Assembly: GCA_040382055.1 (NCBI GenBank)
Contig: JBEIGE010000033.1
Location: forward strand, 1-30,936
Direction: 5' to 3'
Length of the DNA: 30,936 nt
DNA from: JBEIGE01 sp040382055
Lineage (GTDB): Bacteria > Pseudomonadota > Gammaproteobacteria > Burkholderiales > Burkholderiaceae_C
Shown in pieces: positions 22,840 through 30,617 of this stretch (its first letter is position 1; the number at the start of each line of letters is the position of its first letter). A model generated the notes under the pieces. That model was not told the DNA's origin. It ran no database searches and saw nothing but the letters and a program-made list of their open reading frames with translations. The position numbers and the translations under genes were made by a program.

Positions 22840-23351
22840 ACAAATCGCCAGACAGCAACCACCAACAGCGTGCAAAATGCCGCCACCAGGTCATCGAACA
22901 TGATGCCCATACCAGCCAGCCGCCATCCGTGCGCCGTACCGGTCCGGGCCTGATCATGAAACAGCTGATCGGCCCAGCCCACTGGCCCGGGTTTGACGGC
23001 ATCAAAAAACCGGAACAGCGCAAACGCAACGGTTTGTGCCAGCAAGCCCGCAGGGGTGACCAGCCACAGCACCAGCCAGAAGGCCACCACCTCGTCCCAC
23101 ACAATGCTGCCGGGGTCGGCCACACCCATATTGCGGGCGGTTACTGCGCTGGCCCAGCAGCCAATGACCGCGCCCGCAGCAATGAGCAAGAGCCAGCGCA
23201 GGTCGTTCATCCAGGGTTGCAGCACCAGAAAAGCCACCCAGGCCCACAGCGTGCCTACCGTTCCCGGAGCTTTTGGGCTCAGACCCGAGCCAAAACCCAG
23301 CGCAATGAAGTGCGCCGGGTGAGACAGCATGAAGCGGGCGGTGGGTTTCAT
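22836..23351 (-). CDS. pgpA: Phosphatidylglycerophosphatase A
   Basis: This inner-membrane enzyme dephosphorylates phosphatidylglycerophosphate to phosphatidylglycerol. The 171-aa protein shows GSGLSPKAPGTVGTLWAW, several hydrophobic helices, DEVVAFWLVLW, FRFFDAVKPGPVGWAD and FDDLVAA, the acidic and K-P-x-P motifs of the PgpA family. ATG 23351 is chosen because the product starts just before the conserved part; the longer open frame to 23639 runs inside thiL. It has no clear ribosome binding site, so translation may depend on thiL read-through. It follows thiL by 49 bases and overlaps cinA by four. Confidence 0.94.
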   Translation of the reverse strand: MKPTARFMLSHPAHFIALGFGSGLSPKAPGTVGTLWAWVAFLVLQPWMNDLRWLLLIAAGAVIGCWASAVTARNMGVADPGSIVWDEVVAFWLVLWLVTPAGLLAQTVAFALFRFFDAVKPGPVGWADQLFHDQARTGTAHGWRLAGMGIMFDDLVAAFCTLLVVAVWRFV

Positions 23352-23400
23352 AGAGGCAAAGTAGAACAGCTGGGTATCCGTTGGGGTTTGACGTAAGACT

Positions 23401-24420
23401 TCAATCGGCAAAGTGGTCGAAGGACCTGAAATCGTTGGCCACGGTATTGCCCTGGGCATCCACCAGCCGCAATCCTGGCTCTGAATCGATGCGACCGATT
23501 CGGGTAACGGGGGTGTTGCTGGCTTGGGCCGCAGCTTGAACCGCATCGCGGGCAAGCTGCGGCGCGGTAAACAGCAGCTCATAGTCGTCACCGCCGGCCA
23601 GCACGTAGTGCAGCTGCTGTTCCCGTGTGGGTAAGGCATAAAAACCGGGGTTAGCCCTTTTGTATATTGAGCTTACTGCTAGCAATTCAGGAGCAACGGA
23701 GGTCTCGACCGTGGCCCCGCAATGCGAGGCTTTCAGGATGTGCCCCAGGTCACCCAGCAGGCCGTCGCTGACATCAATGGCGGCGCTGGCCATTCCGCGT
23801 AAGGCCTGCCCCAGGGCCACGCGCGGCGTGGGCTGGTCCATGCGCAGTTGGGCCACACGCAGCAAGGCCTCGTCCAGCTGTACCGTGCCGCGTCTGACCT
23901 CCAGCGCCAGGCGCGCATCGCCCACTCTGCCACTGATGTACAGGTCGTCTCCCGCCCGTGCGCCCGAGCGCAGCAGAGCCTGGCTTCTCCCGTCTATCAC
24001 GGGTACTTCGCCAAATACAGTGATGCAGATGTTCAACGGTCCTTGCGTGGTGTCACCCCCGATCAAGGAGCAGCCGTGAGCGTCGGCCAGGGCAAACAGG
24101 CCGGTGGAAAAAGCCTCCAGCCAGGGCTCGTCCACCTGGGGCAAGGCCAGCGCCAGCGTGAAGGCAAGGGGCTTGGCACCACAGGCGGCCAGGTCGCTCA
24201 GGTTGACCGCCAGGGCCTTATGACCCAGGTGCGCTGGGTTGACATCGGGAAAGAAATGCCGGCCTGCCACCAGCATGTCGCTGGAAACTGCGATTTGGGT
24301 ACCTGTTCGGGGCGTGAGCAGGGCACAGTCGTCACCAATGCCCAGTGTTACACCATCAGCGGCGGGGACGTGAGGGCGCTGAAAATAACGCGCGATCAGT
24401 CCAAACTCGCCCAGAGGCAT
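23401..24420 (-). CDS. thiL: Thiamine-monophosphate kinase
   Basis: It phosphorylates thiamine monophosphate to the cofactor thiamine diphosphate. The 339-aa protein has the PurM/ThiL pattern: GEFGLIARYF, GIGDDCALL, SSDMLVAGRHF, HKALAVNLSDLAACGAKP, LIGGDTTQG, AIDVSDGLLGDLGHIL and AGGDDYELLFTAP, covering the Mg-ATP and substrate sites. Residues about 242-260 (SSIYKRANPGF) are encoded by an AT-rich stretch and add some 12 residues compared with E. coli ThiL, suggesting an in-frame insertion. The gene starts one base after the apaG stop and leads into pgpA and cinA. Confidence 0.96.
   Translation of the reverse strand: MPLGEFGLIARYFQRPHVPAADGVTLGIGDDCALLTPRTGTQIAVSSDMLVAGRHFFPDVNPAHLGHKALAVNLSDLAACGAKPLAFTLALALPQVDEPWLEAFSTGLFALADAHGCSLIGGDTTQGPLNICITVFGEVPVIDGRSQALLRSGARAGDDLYISGRVGDARLALEVRRGTVQLDEALLRVAQLRMDQPTPRVALGQALRGMASAAIDVSDGLLGDLGHILKASHCGATVETSVAPELLAVSSIYKRANPGFYALPTREQQLHYVLAGGDDYELLFTAPQLARDAVQAAAQASNTPVTRIGRIDSEPGLRLVDAQGNTVANDFRSFDHFAD
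23641..23697. repeat. AT-rich, repeat-like island inside thiL
   Basis: This stretch is clearly richer in A and T than the surrounding thiL sequence. Read leftward it contains TCCTGAATTGCTAGCAGTAAG and ends AAAAGGGCTAACCCCGG, similar in layout to the 50-60-bp elements (TCCTGAATTGATAGCTGCTAGCGC... AAGGGCTAG...) that I recall as dispersed in Comamonadaceae. It encodes a loop between two conserved ThiL blocks. Identification is from memory; a genome-wide search would decide. Confidence 0.4.
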
Positions 24421-24421
24421 G

Positions 24422-24814
24422 TTAATGCAGGGTTCGTGCGTTGTCGTCCGGGCTCAGGGCATCAAGCACAAACATCGGAATATCGACCTGAAAGCGCTCG
24501 CCATCTTCGGCGACAAAGAAATAGTGGCCATGCATGGTGCCGGTGGGCGTACGCAGTCGGGTGCCGCTGGTGTATTCAAATGATTCGCCGGGTTGCAGCA
24601 GCGGTTGCTGCCCGATCACACCCAGGCCCCGCACCCGCTCGGTGTGCCCTTTGGCGTCGTTCACGTTCCAGCCACGCGAAATCAGCTGGGCCGCGATGTC
24701 CCCGGTGTTGGTGATGGTCACGGTATAGGCAAAGGAATACAGGCCTTGGTCAGGGGCAGACTGCTCGGGCAGGAAGCGCGGAAGCACGTCGATCAAAAAT
24801 TGGTACTTGGGCAT
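24422..24814 (-). CDS. apaG: ApaG-domain protein (Co2+/Mg2+ efflux protein ApaG)
   Basis: The 130-aa protein is an ApaG immunoglobulin-like domain. It has YSFAYTVTITNTGDIAAQLISRGWNVNDAKGHTERVRGLGVIGQQPLLQPGESFEYTSG in pieces typical of the family, and GTMHGHYFFVAEDGERFQVDIPMF near the end. E. coli ApaG (125 aa) affects cobalt resistance, but its molecular role is unresolved. It is the first gene of the leftward apaG-thiL-pgpA-cinA set and divides from rpe by only 32 bp. Its ATG has no Shine-Dalgarno sequence. Confidence 0.95.
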   Translation of the reverse strand: MPKYQFLIDVLPRFLPEQSAPDQGLYSFAYTVTITNTGDIAAQLISRGWNVNDAKGHTERVRGLGVIGQQPLLQPGESFEYTSGTRLRTPTGTMHGHYFFVAEDGERFQVDIPMFVLDALSPDDNARTLH

Positions 24815-24820
24815 GTCTAG

Positions 24821-24840
24821 AGTTTAATCATGATTAAACT
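24821..24840. promoter_or_regulatory. Perfect 20-bp palindrome forming the apaG/rpe divergent promoter region
   Basis: AGTTTAATCA followed by TGATTAAACT is a perfect palindrome. It is exactly centred: six bases separate each end from the ATG of apaG (24814, leftward) and of rpe (24847, rightward). Each outer half ends in TAAACT on its coding strand, a weak -10 match (four of six) at a distance that would make both mRNAs leaderless. It may be a shared symmetrical promoter, an operator, or both. No known regulator motif was recognised. Confidence 0.5.
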
Positions 24841-24846
24841 AGCCTG

Positions 24847-25521
24847 ATGACCTACCGAATTGCCCCGTCCATCCTCTCGGCCGACTTCGCCCGCCTGGGC
24901 GAGGAGGTCAAACAGGTTCTCGCTGCCGGTGCCGACTGGATTCACTTTGACGTGATGGACAACCACTATGTCCCCAACCTGACCTTCGGCCCGATGGTCT
25001 GTCAGGCGGTCAAGCCGCACGCCAAAAAGCCCGACGGAACCCCGGTGCCGGTAGACGTGCACTTGATGGTGCAGCCGGTGGATGCACTGGCAGCGGCTTT
25101 TGCCCAGGCCGGCGCGGACTTGATCAGCTTTCACCCGGATGCCTCGCACCATGTCCACCGCAGCATCCAGGTCATCAAGGCCGCAGGCTGCCAAGCCGGA
25201 CTGGTGTTCAACCCGGCAGAAGAGCTGGATGTGCTGGACTGGGTGATTGACGACCTGGACCTGATCCTCATCATGAGCGTCAACCCGGGCTTTGGCGGGC
25301 AGAGTTTTATTTCCTCTGCGCTGCGCAAGATTGAAGCCGTGCGCAAACGTATTGATGCCACTGGCCGCGATATCCGCCTGGAGGTCGATGGCGGCATCAA
25401 GGTCGACAATATCCGTCAGGCTGCTGACGCCGGAGCCGACACATTTGTAGCAGGCAGTGCCATCTTTAACCAACCTGACTATGCGGCAGTGATCAGTGCC
25501 ATGCGCCGGTCGTTGGATTGA
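24847..25521 (+). CDS. rpe: Ribulose-phosphate 3-epimerase
   Basis: It interconverts ribulose 5-phosphate and xylulose 5-phosphate in the pentose phosphate and Calvin pathways. The 224-aa TIM barrel has IAPSILSADFARLGEE, HFDVMDNHYVPNLTFGP (metal-binding His and catalytic Asp), DVHLMVQP, FHPDASHH, MSVNPGFGGQSF and EVDGGIKVDN with the second catalytic Asp. The ATG has no Shine-Dalgarno site. In many betaproteobacteria rpe is followed by gph and then trpE; here trpE follows directly after 66 bases. Confidence 0.97.
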   Translation: MTYRIAPSILSADFARLGEEVKQVLAAGADWIHFDVMDNHYVPNLTFGPMVCQAVKPHAKKPDGTPVPVDVHLMVQPVDALAAAFAQAGADLISFHPDASHHVHRSIQVIKAAGCQAGLVFNPAEELDVLDWVIDDLDLILIMSVNPGFGGQSFISSALRKIEAVRKRIDATGRDIRLEVDGGIKVDNIRQAADAGADTFVAGSAIFNQPDYAAVISAMRRSLD

Positions 25522-25546
25522 ATCAATACTCCAACCACAAGCCTGG

Positions 25547-25579
25547 CTCCGAGACCGATGATCCGGGACCGATCTGGAG
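25547..25579 (+). promoter_or_regulatory. Possible hairpin over the trpE ribosome binding site
   Basis: CTCC-g-AGA (25547-25554) can pair with TCT-GGAG (25573-25579), seven pairs with one bulged G, enclosing an 18-base loop. GGAG is the apparent Shine-Dalgarno site of trpE. The flanking GACCGAT occurs twice (25553-25559 and 25567-25573). It has no tryptophan-codon leader peptide, so it is not a classical attenuator. Any regulatory role is inferred. Confidence 0.3.
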
Positions 25580-25587
25580 AATGAACC

Positions 25588-27201
25588 GTGATGACTGAGA
25601 TTGAATTCAACAAGCTGGCCCAGCAAGGCTACAACCGCATACCGCTGCTGGTGCAGGCCTTTGCCGATCTGGAAACCCCGCTGTCCCTTTACTTGAAGCT
25701 GGCGTATGCGCCGGATGCGCCAGCCGCATTGGCGGATGCTTTGCCTGGCGATTTAGCCAAGCCGGGTCGGCAACCGCAGAAAACCGGCGAGTACACTTTT
25801 TTGCTTGAATCGGTGGTGGGGGGCGAGCGCTTTGGCCGCTACAGTTTCATTGGTTTGCCGGCACGCACGCTGCTGCGCGCCCGGGGCTTTGGGGACAATG
25901 CGCTTACCGAGGTCGTCACGGATGGCTTGGTGGTTGAAACCTCCAAGGCCAACCCGCTGGACTTTGTGGCGGATTATCAAAAACGCTTCAGGGTGGCATT
26001 GCCGCCTGGCTTGCCCCGGTTTTGTGGTGGTTTGGCGGGGTACTTCGGTTATGACACCGTGCGCCATATTGAGAAAAAACTGGTTCACTCCTGTCCGCCC
26101 GACACACTGGGTTGTCCGGACATTTTGCTGTTGCAATGCGAAGAACTGGCGGTGATAGACAACCTGTCGGGCAAGTTGTATCTGATCGTGTATGCAGACC
26201 CTGGCCAAGCCCAGGCTTATGCCCGGGCTAAAACACGCCTTGCCGCTTTGACTGACAAGCTGCGTGCGCCGGTTTGCGCGCCCCAGGTCAAGCCTTCGCC
26301 CGGTTTCGAGCCCGAACGCGAATTTGCCAAGGCAGATTACATAGCTGCCGTGGAGCGTGCCAAGGAACTGATTGCCGGCGGTGATTTCATGCAAGTGCAG
26401 GTGGGGCAACGCATTCAAAAGCGCTATACCGAGTCGCCCTTGTCGCTCTACCGTGCGCTGCGTTCGCTCAATCCTTCGCCCTACATGTATTTCTATGATT
26501 TTGGCGATTTTCAGGTGGTCGGCGCGTCCCCGGAAATTCTGGTGCGCCAGGAGGCCATACCAGCGCCGCCTGGAGTTTCGGGCCAGCCGCCATCAGCTGC
26601 CCCTGGCGTGGTGCAGCAAAAAGTGACGATTCGACCGCTGGCGGGCACCGTGCCGCGAGGTGCCACACCCGAGTTGGACTTGGCCGCCGAAGTGGAACTG
26701 ATCAACAACCCCAAAGAGCGCGCTGAGCATGTGATGCTGATTGACCTGGCGCGCAATGACATTGGCCGTATTGCCAAAACCGGCAGTGTGAAGGTGACCG
26801 AAGCTTTTGTGGTGGAGCGGTACAGCCATGTGATGCACATTGTGAGCAACGTAGAAGGTGTTCTGCTCGATGGCATGACCCCCATGGATGTTCTCAAAGC
26901 CACCTTCCCTGCCGGCACATTGACCGGCGCTCCCAAAGTACACGCCATGGAGCTGATTGACCAGCTAGAGCCGACCAAGCGCGGCCTGTACGGCGGAGCT
27001 TGTGGCTACCTGAGTTATGCCGGCGACATGGATGTGGCCATTGCGATTCGCACCGGCATCATCAAGGATCAAGTTCTGTATGTGCAGGCAGCAGCCGGTG
27101 TAGTGGCCGATAGCGTGCCCGAGCTGGAATGGCGGGAGACCGAGCACAAAGCGCGGGCGCTGTTGCGTGCCGCCGAGCTGGTGGAGGAGGGCTTGATATG
27201 A
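25588..27201 (+). CDS. trpE: Anthranilate synthase component I
   Basis: With TrpG it converts chorismate and glutamine (or ammonia) to anthranilate, the first tryptophan-specific step. The 537-aa protein has the N-terminal Trp-feedback motif LLESV (72-76), then FMQVQVGQR, VGASPEILVR, IRPLAGTVPRG, HVMLIDLARNDIGR, FPAGTLTGAPK and GGACGYLSY. GTG 25588, eight bases after GGAG, gives an MMTEIEF start that aligns with MITELEF-type relatives; ATG 25591 is the alternative. Residues about 323-344 form an extra Pro/Ala/Gly/Gln-rich loop before IRPLAGT. The stop overlaps the trpG start (ATGA). Confidence 0.97.
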   Translation: MMTEIEFNKLAQQGYNRIPLLVQAFADLETPLSLYLKLAYAPDAPAALADALPGDLAKPGRQPQKTGEYTFLLESVVGGERFGRYSFIGLPARTLLRARGFGDNALTEVVTDGLVVETSKANPLDFVADYQKRFRVALPPGLPRFCGGLAGYFGYDTVRHIEKKLVHSCPPDTLGCPDILLLQCEELAVIDNLSGKLYLIVYADPGQAQAYARAKTRLAALTDKLRAPVCAPQVKPSPGFEPEREFAKADYIAAVERAKELIAGGDFMQVQVGQRIQKRYTESPLSLYRALRSLNPSPYMYFYDFGDFQVVGASPEILVRQEAIPAPPGVSGQPPSAAPGVVQQKVTIRPLAGTVPRGATPELDLAAEVELINNPKERAEHVMLIDLARNDIGRIAKTGSVKVTEAFVVERYSHVMHIVSNVEGVLLDGMTPMDVLKATFPAGTLTGAPKVHAMELIDQLEPTKRGLYGGACGYLSYAGDMDVAIAIRTGIIKDQVLYVQAAAGVVADSVPELEWRETEHKARALLRAAELVEEGLI

Positions 27202-27782
27202 ACCTCCTCATGATTGACAACTACGATAGCTTTACCTACAACCTGGTGCAGTATTTTGGTGAGTTGGGCGCGCATGTTGCCGTGCACCGCAACGACGAGA
27301 TTACCCTGGGTGAAATGGATGCGTTGTTGCGCGCGGGCAAGCTCGACCGGCTGGTGGTATCACCCGGGCCGTGCTCCCCGGCAGAGGCGGGTATTTCGGT
27401 GCCGGCGATCCGGCACTTCGCCGGCAAAGTGCCGATACTTGGCGTCTGTCTGGGGCACCAGAGTATCGGCGCGGCGCTGGGCGGCTCCATCATCCGGGCG
27501 CAAACCCTGATGCATGGCAAGACCAGTCAGATCCGTACCACGCAGGAGGGTGTGTTTGCCGGCCTGCCCGAGCAGTTTGTCGTGAACCGCTACCATTCGC
27601 TTGCCATCGCGCGAGACTCGCTGCCCCCAGAACTCAAGGTCACGGCCTGGACCGAGGATGGCGAGATCATGGGCGTGAAGCACAAGACGCTGGCGATAGA
27701 AGGGGTGCAGTTTCACCCCGAGAGTATCCTGACCGAGCATGGCCACGCCATGCTCAAGAACTTTTTGAACCCCTCCGCATGA
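27198..27782 (+). CDS. trpG: Anthranilate synthase component II (glutamine amidotransferase)
   Basis: This subunit releases ammonia from glutamine for TrpE. The 194-aa class I amidotransferase starts MNLLMIDNYDSFTYNLVQYF and has SPGPCSPAEAG, the nucleophile in ILGVCLGHQSIG (Cys84), and the catalytic His-Glu in VQFHPESILTEHG. ATG 27198 is set by the ATGA overlap with trpE; the frame extends back into trpE but that part is antisense-like shadow. It may also serve p-aminobenzoate synthesis, as dual TrpG/PabA proteins do, but that cannot be seen in sequence. Confidence 0.96.
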   Translation: MNLLMIDNYDSFTYNLVQYFGELGAHVAVHRNDEITLGEMDALLRAGKLDRLVVSPGPCSPAEAGISVPAIRHFAGKVPILGVCLGHQSIGAALGGSIIRAQTLMHGKTSQIRTTQEGVFAGLPEQFVVNRYHSLAIARDSLPPELKVTAWTEDGEIMGVKHKTLAIEGVQFHPESILTEHGHAMLKNFLNPSA

Positions 27783-27792
27783 CGAATCGAAG

Positions 27793-28881
27793 ATGAGCCA
27801 GACCACTGATTTCACGTCGCCACCTAGCCCTCCTCAACCCCTCTTGATAACCCCGCAGCAGGCGCTGCAGCGTGTGATTGAGCACCGCGAGATTTTTCAC
27901 GATGAGATGCTGCACATGATGCGGCTCATCATGCGTGGCGAAATGTCGCCTAACTTGATGGCTGCACTGATCACTGGCCTGCGCGTCAAAAAGGAGACGA
28001 TCGGGGAAATCACGGCCGCTGCCCAGGTGATGCGGGAGTTTTCCACCAAGGTGGAGATCGCTGACCGCAGGCATCTGGTGGATATTGTGGGCACGGGAGG
28101 TGATGGCTCGCATACCTTCAATATTTCCACCTGTGCCATGTTTGTGGCAGCAGCGGCTGGTGCCAAGGTCAGCAAGCATGGTGGCCGCAGTGTGAGCAGC
28201 AAGAGCGGCAGCGCTGATGTCATGGAGGCGCTGGGTGTGAATATCAACCTTAGCCCGTCAGCGATTGCCCAGTGTGTGGCCGAGGTGGGCGTGGGCTTCA
28301 TGTTTGCGCCCAATCATCACCCTGCTATGAAAAACGTAGCTCCAGTACGGCGTGAACTCGGGATCAAGACCATCTTCAACATCCTGGGTCCATTGACCAA
28401 TCCGGCGGGTGCACCCAATATTCTCTTGGGTGTTTTTCACGCTGATCTGGTGGGCATTCAGGTGCGTTCGCTGCAACGGCTGGGTGCCGAGCATGCCCTG
28501 GTGGTGTACGGAAAAGACGGTATGGATGAGGTGAGCCTGGGTGCAGCCACCTTGGTGGGTGAGCTGAAAAACGGGGTGATCACTGAATATGAAATACACC
28601 CGGAAGACTTTGGTCTGACCATGGTCAGCAACCGGGCGATTCGAGTTGAAACACCTGAACAATCACGTGCCATGTTGCTGGGGGTTCTGGATAACCAGCC
28701 AGGCGCTGCGCGCGACATCGTGATTCTCAACGCGGGGGTGGCGCTGTATGCTGCCAATGTTGCAACCTCCATGGCCCAAGGTATGGTGCTGGCACGACAG
28801 GCGCTGGAGTCCGGTGCGGCCAAAGCGCGAGTGGCGCAACTGGTGGCGCTCACACAACGTCTTTCCCAGCCAAGCACCTGA
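27793..28881 (+). CDS. trpD: Anthranilate phosphoribosyltransferase
   Basis: It joins anthranilate to PRPP to give phosphoribosyl anthranilate. The 362-aa protein has the helical N-terminal domain, the PRPP-binding GTGGDGSHTFNIST (100-113), KHGGRSVSSKSGSADVMEALG with the family NxS/SGSAD signature, FAPNHHPAMKNVAPVRRELG, and FNILGPLTNPA. About 18 Pro/Ser/Thr-rich residues precede the first helix, longer than usual. ATG 27793 lies 10 bases after trpG. Confidence 0.96.
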   Translation: MSQTTDFTSPPSPPQPLLITPQQALQRVIEHREIFHDEMLHMMRLIMRGEMSPNLMAALITGLRVKKETIGEITAAAQVMREFSTKVEIADRRHLVDIVGTGGDGSHTFNISTCAMFVAAAAGAKVSKHGGRSVSSKSGSADVMEALGVNINLSPSAIAQCVAEVGVGFMFAPNHHPAMKNVAPVRRELGIKTIFNILGPLTNPAGAPNILLGVFHADLVGIQVRSLQRLGAEHALVVYGKDGMDEVSLGAATLVGELKNGVITEYEIHPEDFGLTMVSNRAIRVETPEQSRAMLLGVLDNQPGAARDIVILNAGVALYAANVATSMAQGMVLARQALESGAAKARVAQLVALTQRLSQPST

Positions 28882-28901
28882 AAACACAAGAGGCTTCAAG
28901 C

Positions 28902-29690
28902 ATGTCTGACATTCTGAAAAAAATTGTTGCCGTCAAGCAGGAAGAAGTTGCTGCGGCCTTGACACGAAAATCGTTGGCAGCCATGCGTGCCGATGCCGAG
29001 TCCCGCGTACTCACGCGTGACTTCGAAGGCGCTTTGCGCGCAAAAATCGCCTCCGGCAAGGCCGCCGTGATTGCTGAAATCAAAAAAGCCAGTCCCTCTA
29101 AAGGCGTCATTCGGGAGGACTTCATACCGGCAGATATTGCACAGACGTATGCTGAGAATGGCGCTGCTTGCTTGTCAGTGCTCACTGACAAAAATTTCTT
29201 CATGGGCGAGCCTGATTTTCTCAAGCAGGCCCGGGCGTCATGCCCGTTGCCTGTCCTGCGTAAGGACTTCATGGTCGACCCCTACCAAATTTATGAGTCC
29301 CGGGCCATGGGGGCTGATTGCATCCTGTTGATTGCAGCCTGCCTGGACGATGCCCGGATGGCCGAACTCGAGGCTATTGCCCGCAGTCTGGACATGGCTG
29401 TGCTGGTTGAAGTTCATGACCAGGATGAGTTGAAGCGGGCCCTCAAACTCAAAACGCCTTTGCTGGGCATCAATAACCGGAACCTTCATACCTTTGAGGT
29501 AACCCTGGAGACCACGCTGGGTTTACTGGCCCAAGTGCCGCATGACCGGGTGCTGATCACCGAAAGCGGCATTCTGGTGCGCGAAGACGTCCAGCGCATG
29601 CGATTGGCCGGCGTCAATGCTTTTCTCGTGGGTGAGGCGTTCATGCGTGCATCTGATCCGGGCGAGGCGCTGGCAGAACTGTTCGAATGA
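28902..29690 (+). CDS. trpC: Indole-3-glycerol-phosphate synthase
   Basis: It closes the indole ring from carboxyphenylamino-deoxyribulose phosphate. The 262-aa TIM barrel contains AEIKKASPSKGVIREDF (catalytic Lys and substrate loop), SVLTDKNFFMGEPDFL, VLRKDFMVDPYQIYES, VEVHDQDELKRAL, GINNRNLHTFEV and LITESGIL. It is monofunctional, with no fused TrpF domain. It follows trpD by 20 bases, and its stop overlaps the ung start (ATGA), so ung is probably translated from the same mRNA. Confidence 0.97.
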   Translation: MSDILKKIVAVKQEEVAAALTRKSLAAMRADAESRVLTRDFEGALRAKIASGKAAVIAEIKKASPSKGVIREDFIPADIAQTYAENGAACLSVLTDKNFFMGEPDFLKQARASCPLPVLRKDFMVDPYQIYESRAMGADCILLIAACLDDARMAELEAIARSLDMAVLVEVHDQDELKRALKLKTPLLGINNRNLHTFEVTLETTLGLLAQVPHDRVLITESGILVREDVQRMRLAGVNAFLVGEAFMRASDPGEALAELFE

Positions 29691-30448
29691 GGCGCTGGCA
29701 ACCCCGTGACTGGCCAGTAGGGGCCGGCTGGGAGCCGGTGGTAGAGGATTTTCTGGCGCAACCAGCCGGCAGGCAGTTGGGTCAATTTATGGAAGGCCGC
29801 TTAGCCCAGGGTGCGGTGATCTACCCGCCCGAGCCTTTTCGGGCACTGCAATTGACCCCGTTGGCTGATGTCCGTGTCCTCATTTTGGGGCAAGACCCCT
29901 ACCACGGGCCAGGTCAGGCTGAGGGGCTTGCCTTTTCTGTGTCACCCGGCGTCAAGCCGCCCCCTTCCCTGCGCAACATATTTAAGGAACTGGCCCGCGA
30001 TCCTCTGCTGGCTGCCCCAGGAGCTGACTCTACCCGGCCAAGGACGCAAGCAATCTCAGGTTCGCTGGTGTCCTGGGCACGACAAGGCGTGCTGCTGCTC
30101 AACACTTGCCTGACGGTGGAGCAGGGACAGCCAGCCAGTCATGCCAAACGCGGGTGGGAAGTGCTTACTTACAATCTGATCAAGATGCTAATTCAGCAGC
30201 AATCACCCACCGTGTTCATGTTGTGGGGTGCACATGCCCAGCAGTTTGGCCATTTGGTAGGAGAGTCGGGTGAAGTTGCCTCCACCCCCGGCATAAGTGG
30301 ACGCCATCGGGTGTTGATGTCCAACCATCCCTCCCCGCTTTCGGCGCTCAGGCCTCCCAAGCCCTTCATCGGATGCGGACACTTCAGCCTAGCCAATGAG
30401 TTCCTGGTGCGCCACGGTTGTGCCCCAGTTCACTGGCAGGTCTGTTAA
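29687..30448 (+). CDS. ung: Uracil-DNA glycosylase
   Basis: It removes uracil from DNA, starting base-excision repair. The 253-aa family 1 enzyme shows the catalytic water-activating loop GQDPYHGPGQAEGLAFSV (Asp70), PPSLRNIFKEL, the uracil-binding LLLNTCLTVEQG with Asn, MLWGAHAQ, and the DNA-intercalating SNHPSPLSAL with His214. The N-terminus starts MRRWQPRDWPV. It sits at the end of the trp operon with an ATGA overlap, an arrangement without obvious functional link to tryptophan. Confidence 0.96.
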   Translation: MRRWQPRDWPVGAGWEPVVEDFLAQPAGRQLGQFMEGRLAQGAVIYPPEPFRALQLTPLADVRVLILGQDPYHGPGQAEGLAFSVSPGVKPPPSLRNIFKELARDPLLAAPGADSTRPRTQAISGSLVSWARQGVLLLNTCLTVEQGQPASHAKRGWEVLTYNLIKMLIQQQSPTVFMLWGAHAQQFGHLVGESGEVASTPGISGRHRVLMSNHPSPLSALRPPKPFIGCGHFSLANEFLVRHGCAPVHWQVC

Positions 30449-30474
30449 ATAGGCTCGCTTTGGAGTTTTCATGG

Positions 30475-30480
30475 CATAAT
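30475..30480 (+). promoter_or_regulatory. Candidate -10 element of the tRNA-tuf transcript
   Basis: CATAAT lies 15 bases upstream of tRNA-Tyr in the 47-bp gap after ung. It matches the -10 consensus at five of six positions. I see no convincing -35 at the standard distance. The placement fits a stable-RNA promoter for the three tRNAs and tuf. Confidence 0.4.
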
Positions 30481-30495
30481 CCAAGGCTCACCAAA

Positions 30496-30581
30496 GGAGA
30501 GGTGGCCGAGTGGTTAATGGCAGCAGACTGTAAATCTGCCCTCTTACGAGTACGCTGGTTCGAATCCAGCCCTCTCCACCA
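30496..30581 (+). tRNA. tRNA-Tyr (GTA)
   Basis: The acceptor stem GGAGAGG/CCTCTCC, the long class II variable arm, anticodon GTA in GACTGTAAATC, and the T-loop GGTTCGAATCC all fit. The CCA end is encoded. It is the first of three tRNAs preceding tuf, a conserved betaproteobacterial order (tRNA-Tyr, tRNA-Gly, tRNA-Thr, tuf). Confidence 0.97.
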
Positions 30582-30617
30582 GTGACAGGTTTCTGATGGA
30601 TACGTTAAGCGGCCCTG

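Noticed and set aside
23352..23639. 96-residue N-terminal extension of PgpA
   Set aside because: It lies inside thiL in another frame and has no PgpA similarity.
25581..25598. Tiny open frame MNRDD in front of trpE as a trp leader peptide
   Set aside because: It has five codons and no tryptophan codon, and overlaps the trpE start; it cannot act as a classical attenuator.
28320..28350. GCTATGAAAAACGTAGCTCC in trpD as another dispersed repeat
   Set aside because: It encodes PAMKNVAPVR, which is the normal conserved TrpD sequence, so the resemblance is coincidental.
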